Below are positions 41,577 through 50,837 of a stretch of 64,000 bases of DNA, piece after piece. The stretch comes from Legionella yabuuchiae. GTDB taxonomy: Bacteria > Pseudomonadota > Gammaproteobacteria > Legionellales > Legionellaceae. How positions within the stretch are numbered: the first letter of the stretch is position 1; every line of letters begins with the position of its first letter. The notes under the pieces are model-generated. The model did not search any database and was not told where the DNA came from. It saw nothing but the letters and a program-made list of their open reading frames with translations. The position numbers and the translations under genes are program-made. The stretch lies in contig NZ_CAAAIW010000009.1 in the NCBI RefSeq assembly GCF_900640115.1, forward strand, positions 30,399 through 94,398, read 5' to 3'.

Positions 41577-41740
41577 TATACCCGTAATCTTTCAAAATGC
41601 GTGTTTTTAGGCGCCTTTATTTTTTGTCCTGCCGCATTTTAAAAAGCGAGTAATGGCTCATTCCCTTGCGAGTTTTTTAAAATGCGGCAGGGCGAAAAAG
41701 AAAAAGCATAAATCACGCATTTTGAAAGATTACGGGTATA
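41577..41740. mobile_element. MITE-like element, full-length copy of the TATACCCG family
   Basis: A 164-bp element with near-perfect 27-bp terminal inverted repeats. The left end begins TATACCCGTAATCTTTCAAA and the right end is its complement. A second inverted pair, CCTGCCGCATTTTAAAA and complement, is nested inside, and a smaller hairpin lies in the centre. The ends sit in TA-rich flanks (GGCA and TAGG outside), compatible with a TA target duplication. Shorter or half copies occur at 50806-50830, 51978-52026 and 52063-52140. It has no coding capacity of its own; the short leftward frame across it is an artefact. Confidence 0.8.
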
Positions 41741-41786
41741 TAGGCATGTCACGTTAGCTCGCTGATTAATAAGAGGTTTAATATTG

Positions 41787-41960
41787 GACTTTGGCCATTT
41801 TGAAATAAAGTCCGTTTTTTGTTCTAAAAAGCTATTTGTTATACCCGAGCTATTTGTCATCCCCGCGAAGGCGGGGAACCATGCATCATTAGGTACTGTT
41901 TTAAACAAAAAGATAGATCCCCGCCTTCGCGGGGATGACAAAACAGAAAATGGCCAAAGT
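41787..41960. mobile_element. second MITE-like element carrying a REP inverted pair
   Basis: Outer inverted repeats ACTTTGGCCATTTT (41787-41800) and AAAATGGCCAAAGT (41947-41960) are perfect over 14 bp. Inside is an inverted pair of the palindromic unit GTCATCCCCGCGAAGGCGGG (41856-41877) and its complement (41918-41939). The GTCAT-CCCCGC-GAAG unit is a very common REP-like repeat in many proteobacteria and often accompanies RAYT transposases. No coding capacity. It lies 46 bp after the TATACCCG element. Confidence 0.75.
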
Positions 41961-42048
41961 TCAGCAATAAGAATGTTTAATAAGAACTCACCATGTGCGA
42001 ATTCATGGTACAATGTAGACCATTTGAGCGAAAAACCAATTGGGAAAT

Positions 42049-45000
42049 ATGAACTTACATCAGAGCTTTTTCAACAATCCACAATCTCTTTCTCCTTTTG
42101 CTAAAGCATTGTTTGATGAGGTTATTGGAAAAAAAATCCAATCTTATATTTTGCAATATGTGAAACGCACCGCCCAATCAGAGGCTCAAACAGTAGAGAT
42201 TTCCACTCATATTTTGCAAGAGGTTCATCATTTCCATAATAATCAACTTACCCTAAGAGTGGTTCCCAAAAGCGATACTAATCTGATAGAGATGGCATCG
42301 ATTAAATTTATATTACATTATCTAACCGAGTTATTAACCGCGAATAACATGCTTTCTCAATTTACCTCATGGTTTCAGAATAAGGTACAGGAGGCGTCAT
42401 TAACACCATTTCCAGACCTAGATGCCATGATAACCAGCTTATTAGGTCAGCTAAACCTCGATGAGCGTTATCGAGTGCGGTTACGATCATGTTTTACAGT
42501 ATCCCAATCTAATGAAAGTCCACCGCAATTCAGAGGCAATCTCATAGCTTTGACAGAATTTGCAAGCGCAGTTTTGGAAGAAGAGCAAGTGATTGTTGAC
42601 TCACGGCAATTGACTGATCCAAGAGCCATGTATGATAAGCAACGTCAAGCCTTAGCGCTAATCAAACAACCAACACTTTCCAAAGAAGACGTTCTTTTCT
42701 TAACAAAACTTCAAGAAGAATCGGAAGATTTACTGACCTATTTTTTTAATCCTTTAACCGATGAATCGGGTCAAACGATTATTCTTATGGATGCTTTGTG
42801 TGAATCCTATTTTGGCCTGAATTTAGTGTATTTGGGGCTTTATAACTCACAAACGCTTCGGACTAACATCGTAGAACGTTTTCAGGAATGCAAGTCGCAA
42901 ACACAACACACCTTATTTGATGCCATATTATTGGATCAACATTTGCTTGAAAAGAACATGCAAACTGAAGAGCAAGAAGCGGCTTTGATCGGGTTGATCC
43001 TGCAACAATCCCAACGCTTTGTTGATGGAACTTCACAGGACAGTTTCTTTAAATTGTTATTGCTTGCGCGAAATCAGGCTTCCCATAAACTGATTAGTAC
43101 CTTAGCAAGAGGAGGGTATACGATTGATCCCCTGCTGAGGGCTTTGATACAGGATGAGCAGGTTTTATTTTCTGAGCGTTCGCTGTTTAAAGCGATGTGT
43201 CGGAAAGAAGATGGGTGTGTGCTTTTAAACAAATTAATCGCTAAACACGGTCATGAGCAAATACTCAGTTGGCTAGCCAGTAAACCGGAACAGTTATTGG
43301 CACCAATTGTATCTTCCGCTCCGTTTACGGCATTTGATATGTTATCAAAATTAATCGATGGTAAAGTTTTTTTAGCAACGATCCTTTTATCTTTATGTGA
43401 ACAACCTCAATTTTTCGCGGCGTTTACTGATCCTATCTGGTTGTTTGAAATTCCTCGCAGAATGGGTTATTTATTGAAATATAATTTGCCGGTACTGACT
43501 TTAATACTCAGCAAATACGGAACATTAGAATGGCTTGACGCAAAAAAACTTGCTGCCGTTTTTCAGGAATTTCCTATTTTGTATGAGCAGGTAGAGCTTC
43601 GTACCTGGTTCGCAGAAGATTTACAAGGCCAACGATTCTACGCTCATCTTGCATCCCATGAAGCGGGTGCTTTATTCAAAAAAAACTTACCGCTTCCCGA
43701 TAAGGGTCCTATTCTACCTACAGGCTTTATGATAGCAACCACAACGGAAGCCCCTGACGACTTATCTAAAGCAGTCGAAGCGTATTGGCATAAGATTTAT
43801 TCGGGGTCTGCCACGTATGCTGTGCATGGAGAGGTATTTCAATCGCAGCTGGAGCAGCTTTTTTCGGTGTTAAAAACCGTGGTTGAGGGAGTCGATCCAA
43901 CTCCTAAGTATGTTGAGCAATTGGAATCGTTTCATAATCGTTTGAAGTTGAATCGTGATAACCAGACCGAATTTTATTTCAAACGCGTAAAATATTTGTT
44001 AGAGACATTAACCTATCTTTGGCATAAACAAAAGCCAGCGATCATTAAGGGGTTTCTAAAAGCTTTTTTTGAAGAGATTGCTTATTGTCATGCTGGCGTG
44101 AATGAAGCGCTCGAACACGCTGTCAGCGCTATGACGGATGGGTGGCGTGGTTCCATTAGTAATGCATTAACTCAGGCAACCTTCGAGTTTGCTATGTATC
44201 ACGATGATTTGCTCGGTGTCCACCAAAGCTTTGACAAGCATACAGGTGGATTAATGCTGCAACATCTTGCTGATCTAGGGATTGGCGTCTCAGCTCCCGG
44301 TGCGCGAGATGTAACTAATACAACAGGATGTAGACTATCCCCACTTAGTTATCAATGGTTACAGAACCATATCTATTTGTATTATACTCGCGCTCGATGC
44401 ATTCAAATTGTTTACGATGCGACGGTTGAGCGAGTTAAGCAATATGTTTTGCAACAATTTAGTATAGAAAGCGCAGAAGTGAATCCCTATACACCAGGGG
44501 CTTGTTGTGATTGGATGCCTCTGCAAGAGCGCTTACTAGGCATGCCTTTTCTCAACGAAATTCATCAAAAATTCGGTATGGCGTCAAGTTTAGCTAAGCT
44601 GTTTGATACCAGTGATGAAGAAACCTATAAAATTAAGTTATTGTCCAATTTTGATGAAGAGTTTCCTAAAGTATTTGCTGCTTTGGTCAAAGATTTTTTG
44701 CAATTATCAAATATGATTACTCCACCAGTTCTGCAGATTACGCTCTTTAGTTTAGCAGACAGCGAAGATTTCTCTCCCAGTGAAAAGCGAGCCTTGGCCG
44801 GATTTAGTGACGATCGCAATGTGCGCAGCGGAATTTCTGGCTACATACAGCAAATCCTTCCAAATGGATTTAGCTTAAAGAGTGTTATACATTACCCCAA
44901 ACTTACGAGTTTGCTGCAATACAATCCAAATTTGTATAAGGCTTTGAATCTGAATGAGAATTCAGCAGGCGCTTTCATAGGTAGCCTTTTTGAATTCATT

Positions 45001-45123
45001 CAGCAGCGGCAGGACTACATCAGTACTCCTTTTCAAACCGTTCCGATTGATTTTGAAAGCCGAGGACTTTTTGTTAACGAGGTATTGATTGGCATTTGTA
45101 AAGTAATAACCAAAAGGCATTAG
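42049..45123 (+). CDS. large unknown protein, N-terminal part of a frameshifted gene
   Basis: A frame of 1024 codons encoding a mostly helical, soluble protein rich in Leu and Gln with no signal peptide, no membrane segment and no motif I recognise. It is probably only the first two thirds of one gene: after its stop, the next frame (45216-46628) is open upstream back to about 45098, reading NNQKALESLVRAV with the same character, and has no ribosome binding site. A single-base slip between 45098 and 45120 would join them into about 1525 residues. Size and helical composition resemble large Dot/Icm effectors, which is inference only. I chose the ATG three codons after a TTG. Confidence 0.7.
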   Translation: MNLHQSFFNNPQSLSPFAKALFDEVIGKKIQSYILQYVKRTAQSEAQTVEISTHILQEVHHFHNNQLTLRVVPKSDTNLIEMASIKFILHYLTELLTANNMLSQFTSWFQNKVQEASLTPFPDLDAMITSLLGQLNLDERYRVRLRSCFTVSQSNESPPQFRGNLIALTEFASAVLEEEQVIVDSRQLTDPRAMYDKQRQALALIKQPTLSKEDVLFLTKLQEESEDLLTYFFNPLTDESGQTIILMDALCESYFGLNLVYLGLYNSQTLRTNIVERFQECKSQTQHTLFDAILLDQHLLEKNMQTEEQEAALIGLILQQSQRFVDGTSQDSFFKLLLLARNQASHKLISTLARGGYTIDPLLRALIQDEQVLFSERSLFKAMCRKEDGCVLLNKLIAKHGHEQILSWLASKPEQLLAPIVSSAPFTAFDMLSKLIDGKVFLATILLSLCEQPQFFAAFTDPIWLFEIPRRMGYLLKYNLPVLTLILSKYGTLEWLDAKKLAAVFQEFPILYEQVELRTWFAEDLQGQRFYAHLASHEAGALFKKNLPLPDKGPILPTGFMIATTTEAPDDLSKAVEAYWHKIYSGSATYAVHGEVFQSQLEQLFSVLKTVVEGVDPTPKYVEQLESFHNRLKLNRDNQTEFYFKRVKYLLETLTYLWHKQKPAIIKGFLKAFFEEIAYCHAGVNEALEHAVSAMTDGWRGSISNALTQATFEFAMYHDDLLGVHQSFDKHTGGLMLQHLADLGIGVSAPGARDVTNTTGCRLSPLSYQWLQNHIYLYYTRARCIQIVYDATVERVKQYVLQQFSIESAEVNPYTPGACCDWMPLQERLLGMPFLNEIHQKFGMASSLAKLFDTSDEETYKIKLLSNFDEEFPKVFAALVKDFLQLSNMITPPVLQITLFSLADSEDFSPSEKRALAGFSDDRNVRSGISGYIQQILPNGFSLKSVIHYPKLTSLLQYNPNLYKALNLNENSAGAFIGSLFEFIQQRQDYISTPFQTVPIDFESRGLFVNEVLIGICKVITKRH

Positions 45124-45215
45124 AAAGCCTCGTTCGCGCGGTTTGTTACCCACCTGGGAATATCAGTCAATTAAGGGCGATTATTCGTTATGGTTTAAGT
45201 TTTCGTAATCGCGAC

Positions 45216-46628
45216 ATGCGAGAAGTAGCCCAACAGTTTATGGCGGTTGCCATTAAATGGCTAAAAGAAGAATTTTTTACTAATCCAGCGCTCTATCATC
45301 CAGATTTTGCCTCTGGATTACGGGGTCTTTTGCGATCAGGCCCAGAGGATGCCCTAACCTTGTTTTTGAAAGACCATGGCCAAGGAAGTCAAATTGATAC
45401 GTTTTTGAATGAATGCGCGTTGGATCAAAGTAAGCCTGAGCTTATTCCGGTTCTAGCACAGGCGATAGAAAAGACCCCACAACTAGCGGATCGTATTTCT
45501 GCGGCTACGGTAAGAACTTTAATCGCCCAGAAAAAATATGAATTAGTTTATAGTTGTGTGAAACATTGTTCGCGCTTGACAGCCCATCTTATCCCTTTTC
45601 TTAAGCAGCAAGATCTAATGGCGTTTAAAGAAAAAAAACAGTTAGAGTGTCTTGAACTGCTGTTGAATCAATACAAACAATGGTTGAATATCCCGCTCGA
45701 GGCTAAGAAACGTATTCAAAAAGAGCTGACGTTTGCAAATTTAATCACGTTATTAACCAGTCCTGATAGCAGTATTTTAAGATGGTGTGTTTTTCGTACC
45801 GGTTATTTATTGAAACAATGGGTTGAAACTATAAAAAAAGATGATGGGGAATGGACGCAAGCCATAGCCGCTTTAAAAGAAACAGCAAAACGTTTCCCGA
45901 GTTTATTTAGTCTTTCCCTTGATGCGTTTCAGCTCCTCTTAGATTGCTTAAAGCACGACGAAGAATTCAAAACGGGGTTTAAAGAACAAATGGAGCTTCA
46001 GAGCGTATCTCCCGATCTTTTTAATCGTTATTTTGAAATAATTTATAATCGCGAAGATGAGTATTTATTATGGATTAGTTTTTTTCCGGAACAATTGCAC
46101 CAGGAAAAAGTGTTGCACAGAGCTGTCTCGGCGGTTCAATATAACTTTCGCTTGCTGAGAGATAGTGACTATATTTGGGGGCTTGTAGCAAAGCACCTTC
46201 CGTTGTTTTTGACTTTAGCTAATAGGCATGCCCCACTCAAAGAACTACTCACGAAACAAATGTTAGATAGAAAAAACGCTATGATGACCGCTTTAAGGGA
46301 TACGTGCTTATCACCTGAGACTCATGCAAGATTTCAGAAAGAATCTCAGGACTTGCAACAGTTACATAGGTTAATTTGCAGCAGTCCGGAGCTATCCACG
46401 GGTTGGGAGCAAGTATTTCCTGAAATCGGGCAAGCTGAATTGTTACAAACCGCAAGAAATTCTTCTCGCCGCAGTCGCGGTGCGGTGACTCAGTTTGGCT
46501 TATGGTCGTCTCCTGCTTCAGAAGCGTCGAGGGCCGAAGAACTACCAGCAAAACGGCGACATACATTGACCGGAGAAAGCGGTAGTGCTGCAAACGAGAC
46601 GCAAATATCTAATCCAAAAAGGATATGA
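45216..46628 (+). CDS. C-terminal part of the frameshifted large gene
   Basis: A frame of 470 codons from ATG 45216, continuing the same helical, Leu/Gln/Lys-rich composition as the preceding frame. No ribosome binding site precedes the ATG, while coding-like sequence continues upstream in the same frame (to about 45098), so it most likely is the distal part of one broken or programmed-frameshift gene. The C-terminus is polar with a basic cluster, LPAKRRHTLTGESG, that resembles a nuclear-type signal, and ends SNPKRI. Could be a pseudogene fragment, or a sequencing error could have split an intact gene. Confidence 0.6.
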   Translation: MREVAQQFMAVAIKWLKEEFFTNPALYHPDFASGLRGLLRSGPEDALTLFLKDHGQGSQIDTFLNECALDQSKPELIPVLAQAIEKTPQLADRISAATVRTLIAQKKYELVYSCVKHCSRLTAHLIPFLKQQDLMAFKEKKQLECLELLLNQYKQWLNIPLEAKKRIQKELTFANLITLLTSPDSSILRWCVFRTGYLLKQWVETIKKDDGEWTQAIAALKETAKRFPSLFSLSLDAFQLLLDCLKHDEEFKTGFKEQMELQSVSPDLFNRYFEIIYNREDEYLLWISFFPEQLHQEKVLHRAVSAVQYNFRLLRDSDYIWGLVAKHLPLFLTLANRHAPLKELLTKQMLDRKNAMMTALRDTCLSPETHARFQKESQDLQQLHRLICSSPELSTGWEQVFPEIGQAELLQTARNSSRRSRGAVTQFGLWSSPASEASRAEELPAKRRHTLTGESGSAANETQISNPKRI

Positions 46629-46738
46629 CGAACAAATAAAAAGTATAAATTTAGGTCATAGTGATTATTTGCTATACTTACCATTAGCCTGTTTTAATTA
46701 TAGGCATTACTGATTCATTTTTTGATAGGGAGATTAAG

Positions 46739-46966
46739 ATGAATATTCGAGCAATAGTAATCGCTGGAACTTTGGCACTAACTCCACTAACTAGTATGGC
46801 TCTTGGTACAATGCCTTGGCAGTGGTTTGATGGCCAAACAATTATCACAACCGGTGGCGTATCTGGCTATTATATTGATGGCTATAATATCCCTCGTGAA
46901 ATTTTCTTGGTTGGGGGTGCGCCTGTTGTGGTTGTCAAAGACAAAGATGACCATAAAAATCATTAA
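46739..46966 (+). CDS. small secreted protein, 75 aa
   Basis: A 75-residue product with a Sec signal (MNIRAIVIAGTLALTPLTSMALG, cut after MAL or SMA) preceded by GGGAG. The mature part is about 53 residues, aromatic and glycine-rich (MPWQWFDGQ, GGVSGYYIDGYNIP) with a hydrophobic strand GGAPVVVVKDKDDH at the end. Unknown function; followed by its own terminator. It lies 110 bp after the large gene. Confidence 0.65.
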   Translation: MNIRAIVIAGTLALTPLTSMALGTMPWQWFDGQTIITTGGVSGYYIDGYNIPREIFLVGGAPVVVVKDKDDHKNH

Positions 46967-46988
46967 TCCACACTAGCATGTAATGCGT

Positions 46989-47014
46989 TTAGGTCGGGCC
47001 AAGTCCCGACCTAA
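46989..47014 (+). terminator. terminator of the 75-aa gene
   Basis: Perfect 10-bp stem TTAGGTCGGG / CCCGACCTAA with a 6-nt loop followed by TTTCTTT, 22 bp after the stop. Confidence 0.8.
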
Positions 47015-47156
47015 TTTCTTTGCAATGGTCCTATTTTATCAACGCCTCGATCGATAACAAATTTTTAGAAAACGCATTAAGAAGCAAGTTATAAAAAAAC
47101 CACCTATACTTTCTAAAAGGGTTTATTTATCACACTGCTAGGAGAACATCCTATTC

Positions 47157-47336
47157 ATGGTAGCTCAAGAGTCTGCTCAAATTGCTTCAAATCTCCGAAC
47201 GGATCTAGTCGAACAATTAGCTCAACTCGATGATATTAAGTTTCCTGTGCATTTTAGAAGTCATAATACCCCTCGTTGGAATAGTCAATTAAGAACGTTA
47301 ACTGCGGAATATCGTGAAAAAAATCATAAGCGTTGA
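47157..47336 (+). CDS. small ORF, 59 aa, unknown
   Basis: An ATG at 47157, with TAGGAG about 12 bases upstream, opens a 59-codon frame (MVAQESAQIASNLRTDLVEQ and so on) ending EKNHKR. The product is polar and helical in the first half, basic at the end. It overlaps the tail of the leftward gene at 47298. I do not recognise it; it may be the remnant of a longer gene. The region around it has no other supported rightward frame. Confidence 0.35.
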   Translation: MVAQESAQIASNLRTDLVEQLAQLDDIKFPVHFRSHNTPRWNSQLRTLTAEYREKNHKR

Positions 47337-47699
47337 ACATCCAGCAGATGTTTTTATGGCTGGTGCGGATTTGCAAAAACATCTGTCGATGTTAATCAAT
47401 ACGGCTTTGGAAACTATTGATTCAAACGTAACCTTACTCGTTGACCGCTCATCGCCCGGGTTTTCCCGTAAGCAGGTTAATGCAAGTAATAAATCCGAAT
47501 AAATTCGCTCGTTAGACAGGATAAGATTCATGACTTGTTCTGCATTGTTGCAGCGCAACGTCTGCATTTGCAGCTCTGACAACCTGAGCAGTTGCTCGTT
47601 CGGGTCGTCGCTCGATGCTTCAAGTTCTTGCAAGCGTTCAATATCCTCAAGAGTAAGCTTTGCTCTATGGATAAATTTTTCTTGATAAAAATGCACCAT
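47298..47699 (-). CDS. hypothetical protein, 133 aa
   Basis: A leftward frame whose first 95 residues look genuinely coding: charged, helical, heptad-like (LTLEDIERLQELEASSDDPNE, then EQVMNLILSNERIYSDLLLAL). The last 40 residues are less convincing and overlap the small rightward ORF. The ribosome binding site is weak (AGGTG). It might be a decayed or frameshifted gene. No family recognised. Confidence 0.4.
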   Translation of the reverse strand: MVHFYQEKFIHRAKLTLEDIERLQELEASSDDPNEQLLRLSELQMQTLRCNNAEQVMNLILSNERIYSDLLLALTCLRENPGDERSTSKVTFESIVSKAVLINIDRCFCKSAPAIKTSAGCSTLMIFFTIFRS

Positions 47700-47852
47700 C
47701 GCCTGGGCACCTGGGCCGTTTCGGGTGAAATTGCGAGAATCTTACTTGGAAAAGTATACTCTTTTAAGCGAGGATACCGGCGGTCAAAGTCAAAGGGAAA
47801 ATGAATGGACTTTTTATTTTTACTGAAAATCTACTTTATAAGTTGTATATCT

Positions 47853-47891
47853 TTCCACTTCTTTGAGTGGAAGCGGTTCTTTTTTTTTTTT
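47853..47891 (+). terminator. possible rightward terminator
   Basis: Stem TTCCACT / AGTGGAA with a 6-nt loop, then GCGGTTC and a run of 11-12 Ts. No clear rightward gene ends just before it, so its client is unclear. The rest of 47700-48035 shows no supported gene. Confidence 0.4.
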
Positions 47892-48035
47892 AGTGAAAAA
47901 GGAAAGAAATCGTTTCATAATTTATCTACATCTAACGGTTGGGTTAGCAAAACACATCGCTACGATGTTAAAAGTATAGACTTTGTTGTTAATGATAGTC
48001 GATTTTTCTGAACATTGCTGATGTTAAAAAGGTGT

Positions 48036-49088
48036 TCATGCAGAATACTTTAGCCATAAGGGCATAACTCGCTCTAGATAATCCATAAATTTAAATAATC
48101 CAACTCGATATTCCAAGGTTCCGTACCGATCCTGTTGCGCTTCGGGATACGCAATTCCTAAACCAAACAATCCTGGCGCAATAATTCCATTATGACGGTT
48201 GTAATCTAAGTCCGCATAATTCTGAATGGGCATCACGCGTTTTTGAAAGCCAATGGCATAGATTACTTTATCGCATTCGGGTAAAAATTTAGCGATATTT
48301 TGATCGCTAGAATAACAACGGACTAAATTTGGGGGCAACGTGCCGTCAATATTTTCGCGCGCCCATTCTGCCGTGGTGCCTTTTAAACCGGTGTCATCAA
48401 ATAAAATCCAATCACCAAAATCCAGTGCATAGCGACATGGAGTACGATAAAAATTAATAATTTTTTTAGCGCCCAATTCGACTAAATAACGCAAAATAAG
48501 AATCGCTGAGTGAGAGGAGCCAAAAACCCCTAAGGTTTCATTTAACTGAATATGATGAGCAAGTTTTTCTTTATCGATAGCAACATCAAAAGGGATAACG
48601 TGCGTTTCTGGCTGGCTTAGGGATAAAGGTTCAGCGCCAATGGCCAGAATAACATTATTGGCTTCAAAGCACCTGTCTTTAGAATATAGAGACCATCTTC
48701 TGTGATGTAATTGAATGGATTCAATCCATTGCTGTTTAGCATGCACTTGCTGGCATAATTGTTCCGTGATCCACTGTAAAGGCTCAACAACAGCACTTAA
48801 CTGGCAGGTTGTGGCTGGATCTAAGTCATTCAATTCGAACGATAAAGGCGCTGTTTCATACCCAAAGCATTGAGCGCCCTGTAAAAAATGGATAAATCGA
48901 CTAACTTGCGTGTTACTGGAAACATTGCTCCATTTCTTACCAAAGTCCCCGACTGTAAATTTGGGGTCAATCCAAAGAATGTGTTCAGGTTTAATGCCAA
49001 AATCAATTAATTTACCCACAGCACAGATACCCGCAGGACCAGCACCAACGACCGCCCAGTGGTATACTTCTTCATCATGATTATTCAT
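48036..49088 (-). CDS. FAD-dependent pyridine nucleotide oxidoreductase-like protein
   Basis: A 350-residue flavoprotein of the Pyr_redox_3 / monooxygenase-like group. The FAD-binding GxGxxG motif is VVGAGPAGICAVG (about residues 13-25); a second dinucleotide motif, LGVFGSSHSAILIL (about 190-203), is the likely NADPH site; the third flavin motif VIYAIGFQKR is near 300. Substrate unknown. The siderophore N-hydroxylases and related lysine/ornithine monooxygenases share this plan, but the hallmark sequences for those are absent. No neighbours on the same strand suggest a pathway. Confidence 0.8.
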   Translation of the reverse strand: MNNHDEEVYHWAVVGAGPAGICAVGKLIDFGIKPEHILWIDPKFTVGDFGKKWSNVSSNTQVSRFIHFLQGAQCFGYETAPLSFELNDLDPATTCQLSAVVEPLQWITEQLCQQVHAKQQWIESIQLHHRRWSLYSKDRCFEANNVILAIGAEPLSLSQPETHVIPFDVAIDKEKLAHHIQLNETLGVFGSSHSAILILRYLVELGAKKIINFYRTPCRYALDFGDWILFDDTGLKGTTAEWARENIDGTLPPNLVRCYSSDQNIAKFLPECDKVIYAIGFQKRVMPIQNYADLDYNRHNGIIAPGLFGLGIAYPEAQQDRYGTLEYRVGLFKFMDYLERVMPLWLKYSA

Positions 49089-49764
49089 TAATTTAAACGC
49101 ACACTTAAATTTGGAGTTTTTTATTTATATTACAATGCCATCCATAAGTTAAGAGTTAATGGAGAAAAATAGAAAGAGAGGCAGGATGCGTGCAACCAGA
49201 ATTTTACCCCCCCGTTGCGAGGGAAATCCTACGTTATTGTTCAATTTGCTCCAAGATATTTTTTAAAACGAATTTTTCACCAACCACTTTGATTGCCTTT
49301 TTAAAGCGTTAACGCCCAATAAAAAATGGAATCAGTACGAGCTTACGTCGATTCTTTCTTGGTAAATCAAGTGATGCAAGAAAATGAATGTTGTAATGCT
49401 ATGTAATAGGCTGTTTACATGTCGTCAAGATGTTTAAAGCCCAACTTATAATGATCAAGCCTTCTTGCCTGGAGGCAAAATAAAAGATCTGCGCCTGAGC
49501 TTTGTTAGGGAGAAAAGCCTTCTCAAATAGGATGAGTCCATATACGTTGCCTAATATCAAATATGAAGCATCCGAATCTGAACAACAAACCTATTTTGAC
49601 CAAGCCCAAGCTAAGGTAGGTTGTCATGAAAATCTTTACTTCTGGGGAAGCTATTTGCGAGGTAGAAGGCTGAGTCGTTTTCGACCCAGCATGTGGAAGG
49701 GGTGTAACTTAAAAAAACTTGATTCCGGCGGGAGTTCCTTAATCAAGGTTCACTTATCAAAGAA
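49089..49764. other. 676-bp intergenic region without a supported gene
   Basis: AT-rich and with scattered stops. A rightward frame of about 100 codons (49502-49804, TTG start, no ribosome binding site) crosses its right end and overlaps the next leftward gene; I do not support it. A run of seven Cs at about 49207 and a GAAGGCTGAGTC / GACCCAGC partial inverted sequence near 49667-49690 are the only structures seen. It looks like a graveyard of decayed sequence. Confidence 0.4.
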
Positions 49765-50181
49765 TCAGTCTTTCTTACAAGTAACTTTGGGAGATAACAA
49801 GTAGTGTGGGCTTGTATCGGCAGGGAACCAGGCAGCTTTTTGCTTAGAAATCATAGCCATGTTTGCTACATTTCCCCAAAAAAGATAACAATTATTTTTC
49901 TTGATATATTCACAGGTAATCTTACGAATATTGTCGGCATTGAATGCATCGGTATTTCTGATCATATAGTAATTGTACTTAGCAAGATTATCTTTCAAGT
50001 ACACCACAGAAAATTGAGCATCAAGCTGAGTAGCTAGTGAAGATAGATCACACGGGGGGTATTTTTCCATGCTATTTTTAACTTTAGAATTAACTGAGGA
50101 CTCGTTAATCGTAATTTCAGCATGAACCCAAGTGGTAAACAATGCCATACAGAGGCAGGAAAATTTCAGAATTAGTTTCAT
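49765..50181 (-). CDS. small secreted protein, 138 aa
   Basis: I start at the ATG preceded by AAGGAG (50181), giving MKLILKFSCLCMALFTTWVHAE as a Sec signal cut after VHA. The mature 117 residues contain a conserved-looking block YPPCDLSSLATQLDAQFSV and four cysteines that could form two disulfides (CD, CEY, CYLF, TCKKD). The same strand holds another small secreted cysteine protein 47 bp upstream; both may be one operon. Function unknown. Confidence 0.65.
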   Translation of the reverse strand: MKLILKFSCLCMALFTTWVHAEITINESSVNSKVKNSMEKYPPCDLSSLATQLDAQFSVVYLKDNLAKYNYYMIRNTDAFNADNIRKITCEYIKKNNCYLFWGNVANMAMISKQKAAWFPADTSPHYLLSPKVTCKKD

Positions 50182-50228
50182 AAATAAGCTCCTTATTCTC
50201 AATGAATGCTATGAAAAAATAAAACGTT

Positions 50229-50681
50229 TTACTGATTGTCCTTGCTAACAGATTGAGGCGAGTATGCTTTAATAGGAAGCTTCATCCCTAATTTTTGAAT
50301 GCATAATGCCTTATCACCATCAATAAGAATATATTTATTATTCATAGCATGAGCATCGGAAGAGTCTTGCTTAAAGAGACCCTCTGTAGAACCTTTCAAA
50401 AGTCCTTTCACGAGCGCCATCATGGAGATCGAATATAACGCGCAGTTGTGCTTGTTGGCATACTCTTGAAATAAGGAAGAAGCGTCAATTCCTTGCTGTT
50501 TCACTTCAACGGCCAAACCGGCAGGGTCTTTTAAAAAATGAAAGTTTTTATCTAAACGAGCGTCCTTTTTTAAAGCATCGAGAGAACAATAGTTTGACTT
50601 GGTATCTGCGCAAGTATTAGCTAAGGTTGTTATAGGAAAAAGAAGTGTCAGAGTGATAAATAAAATATTCAAATTTTTCAT
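50229..50681 (-). CDS. small secreted protein, 150 aa
   Basis: Signal peptide MKNLNILFITLTLLFPITTLANT (cut after LAN or TLA) preceded by AAAAGGAA. The mature part has cysteines at TCADTKSNYCSLDALKKDARL, HNCALYSISMMALVKGLL and DKALCIQKLG, a plausible pair of disulfides, and a region resembling a cysteine-protease-like or lipase-like fold only superficially. I do not assign a function. It lies upstream of the other secreted gene on the same strand. Confidence 0.65.
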   Translation of the reverse strand: MKNLNILFITLTLLFPITTLANTCADTKSNYCSLDALKKDARLDKNFHFLKDPAGLAVEVKQQGIDASSLFQEYANKHNCALYSISMMALVKGLLKGSTEGLFKQDSSDAHAMNNKYILIDGDKALCIQKLGMKLPIKAYSPQSVSKDNQ

Positions 50682-50805
50682 GCCAAATTCCTTTTAATGA
50701 ACAATTAATTTTAATATAACACAACTAAATTATTTTTTTTCAACACGAAATTTTGTTACTTTCAGGGCTAATAGCAGTCAGCAACGGTGAGAAGAAGGAT
50801 AATAA

Positions 50806-50830
50806 CGCATTTTGAAAGATCACGGGTATA
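50806..50830. repeat. half copy of the TATACCCG repeat family
   Basis: The 25 bp CGCATTTTGAAAGATCACGGGTATA match the right end of the element at 41716-41740 with one change. No left half lies nearby. It abuts the second 36-bp micro-element. Confidence 0.7.
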
Positions 50831-50837
50831 AATATCT

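Noticed and set aside
41639..42013. Leftward frame of 124 codons
   Set aside because: It is a translation of the two inverted-repeat elements (PRRRGS and FPAFAGMT are typical readings of the REP palindrome).
49502..49804. Rightward frame of about 100 codons
   Set aside because: TTG start, no ribosome binding site, odd composition, and overlap with the supported secreted-protein gene on the other strand.
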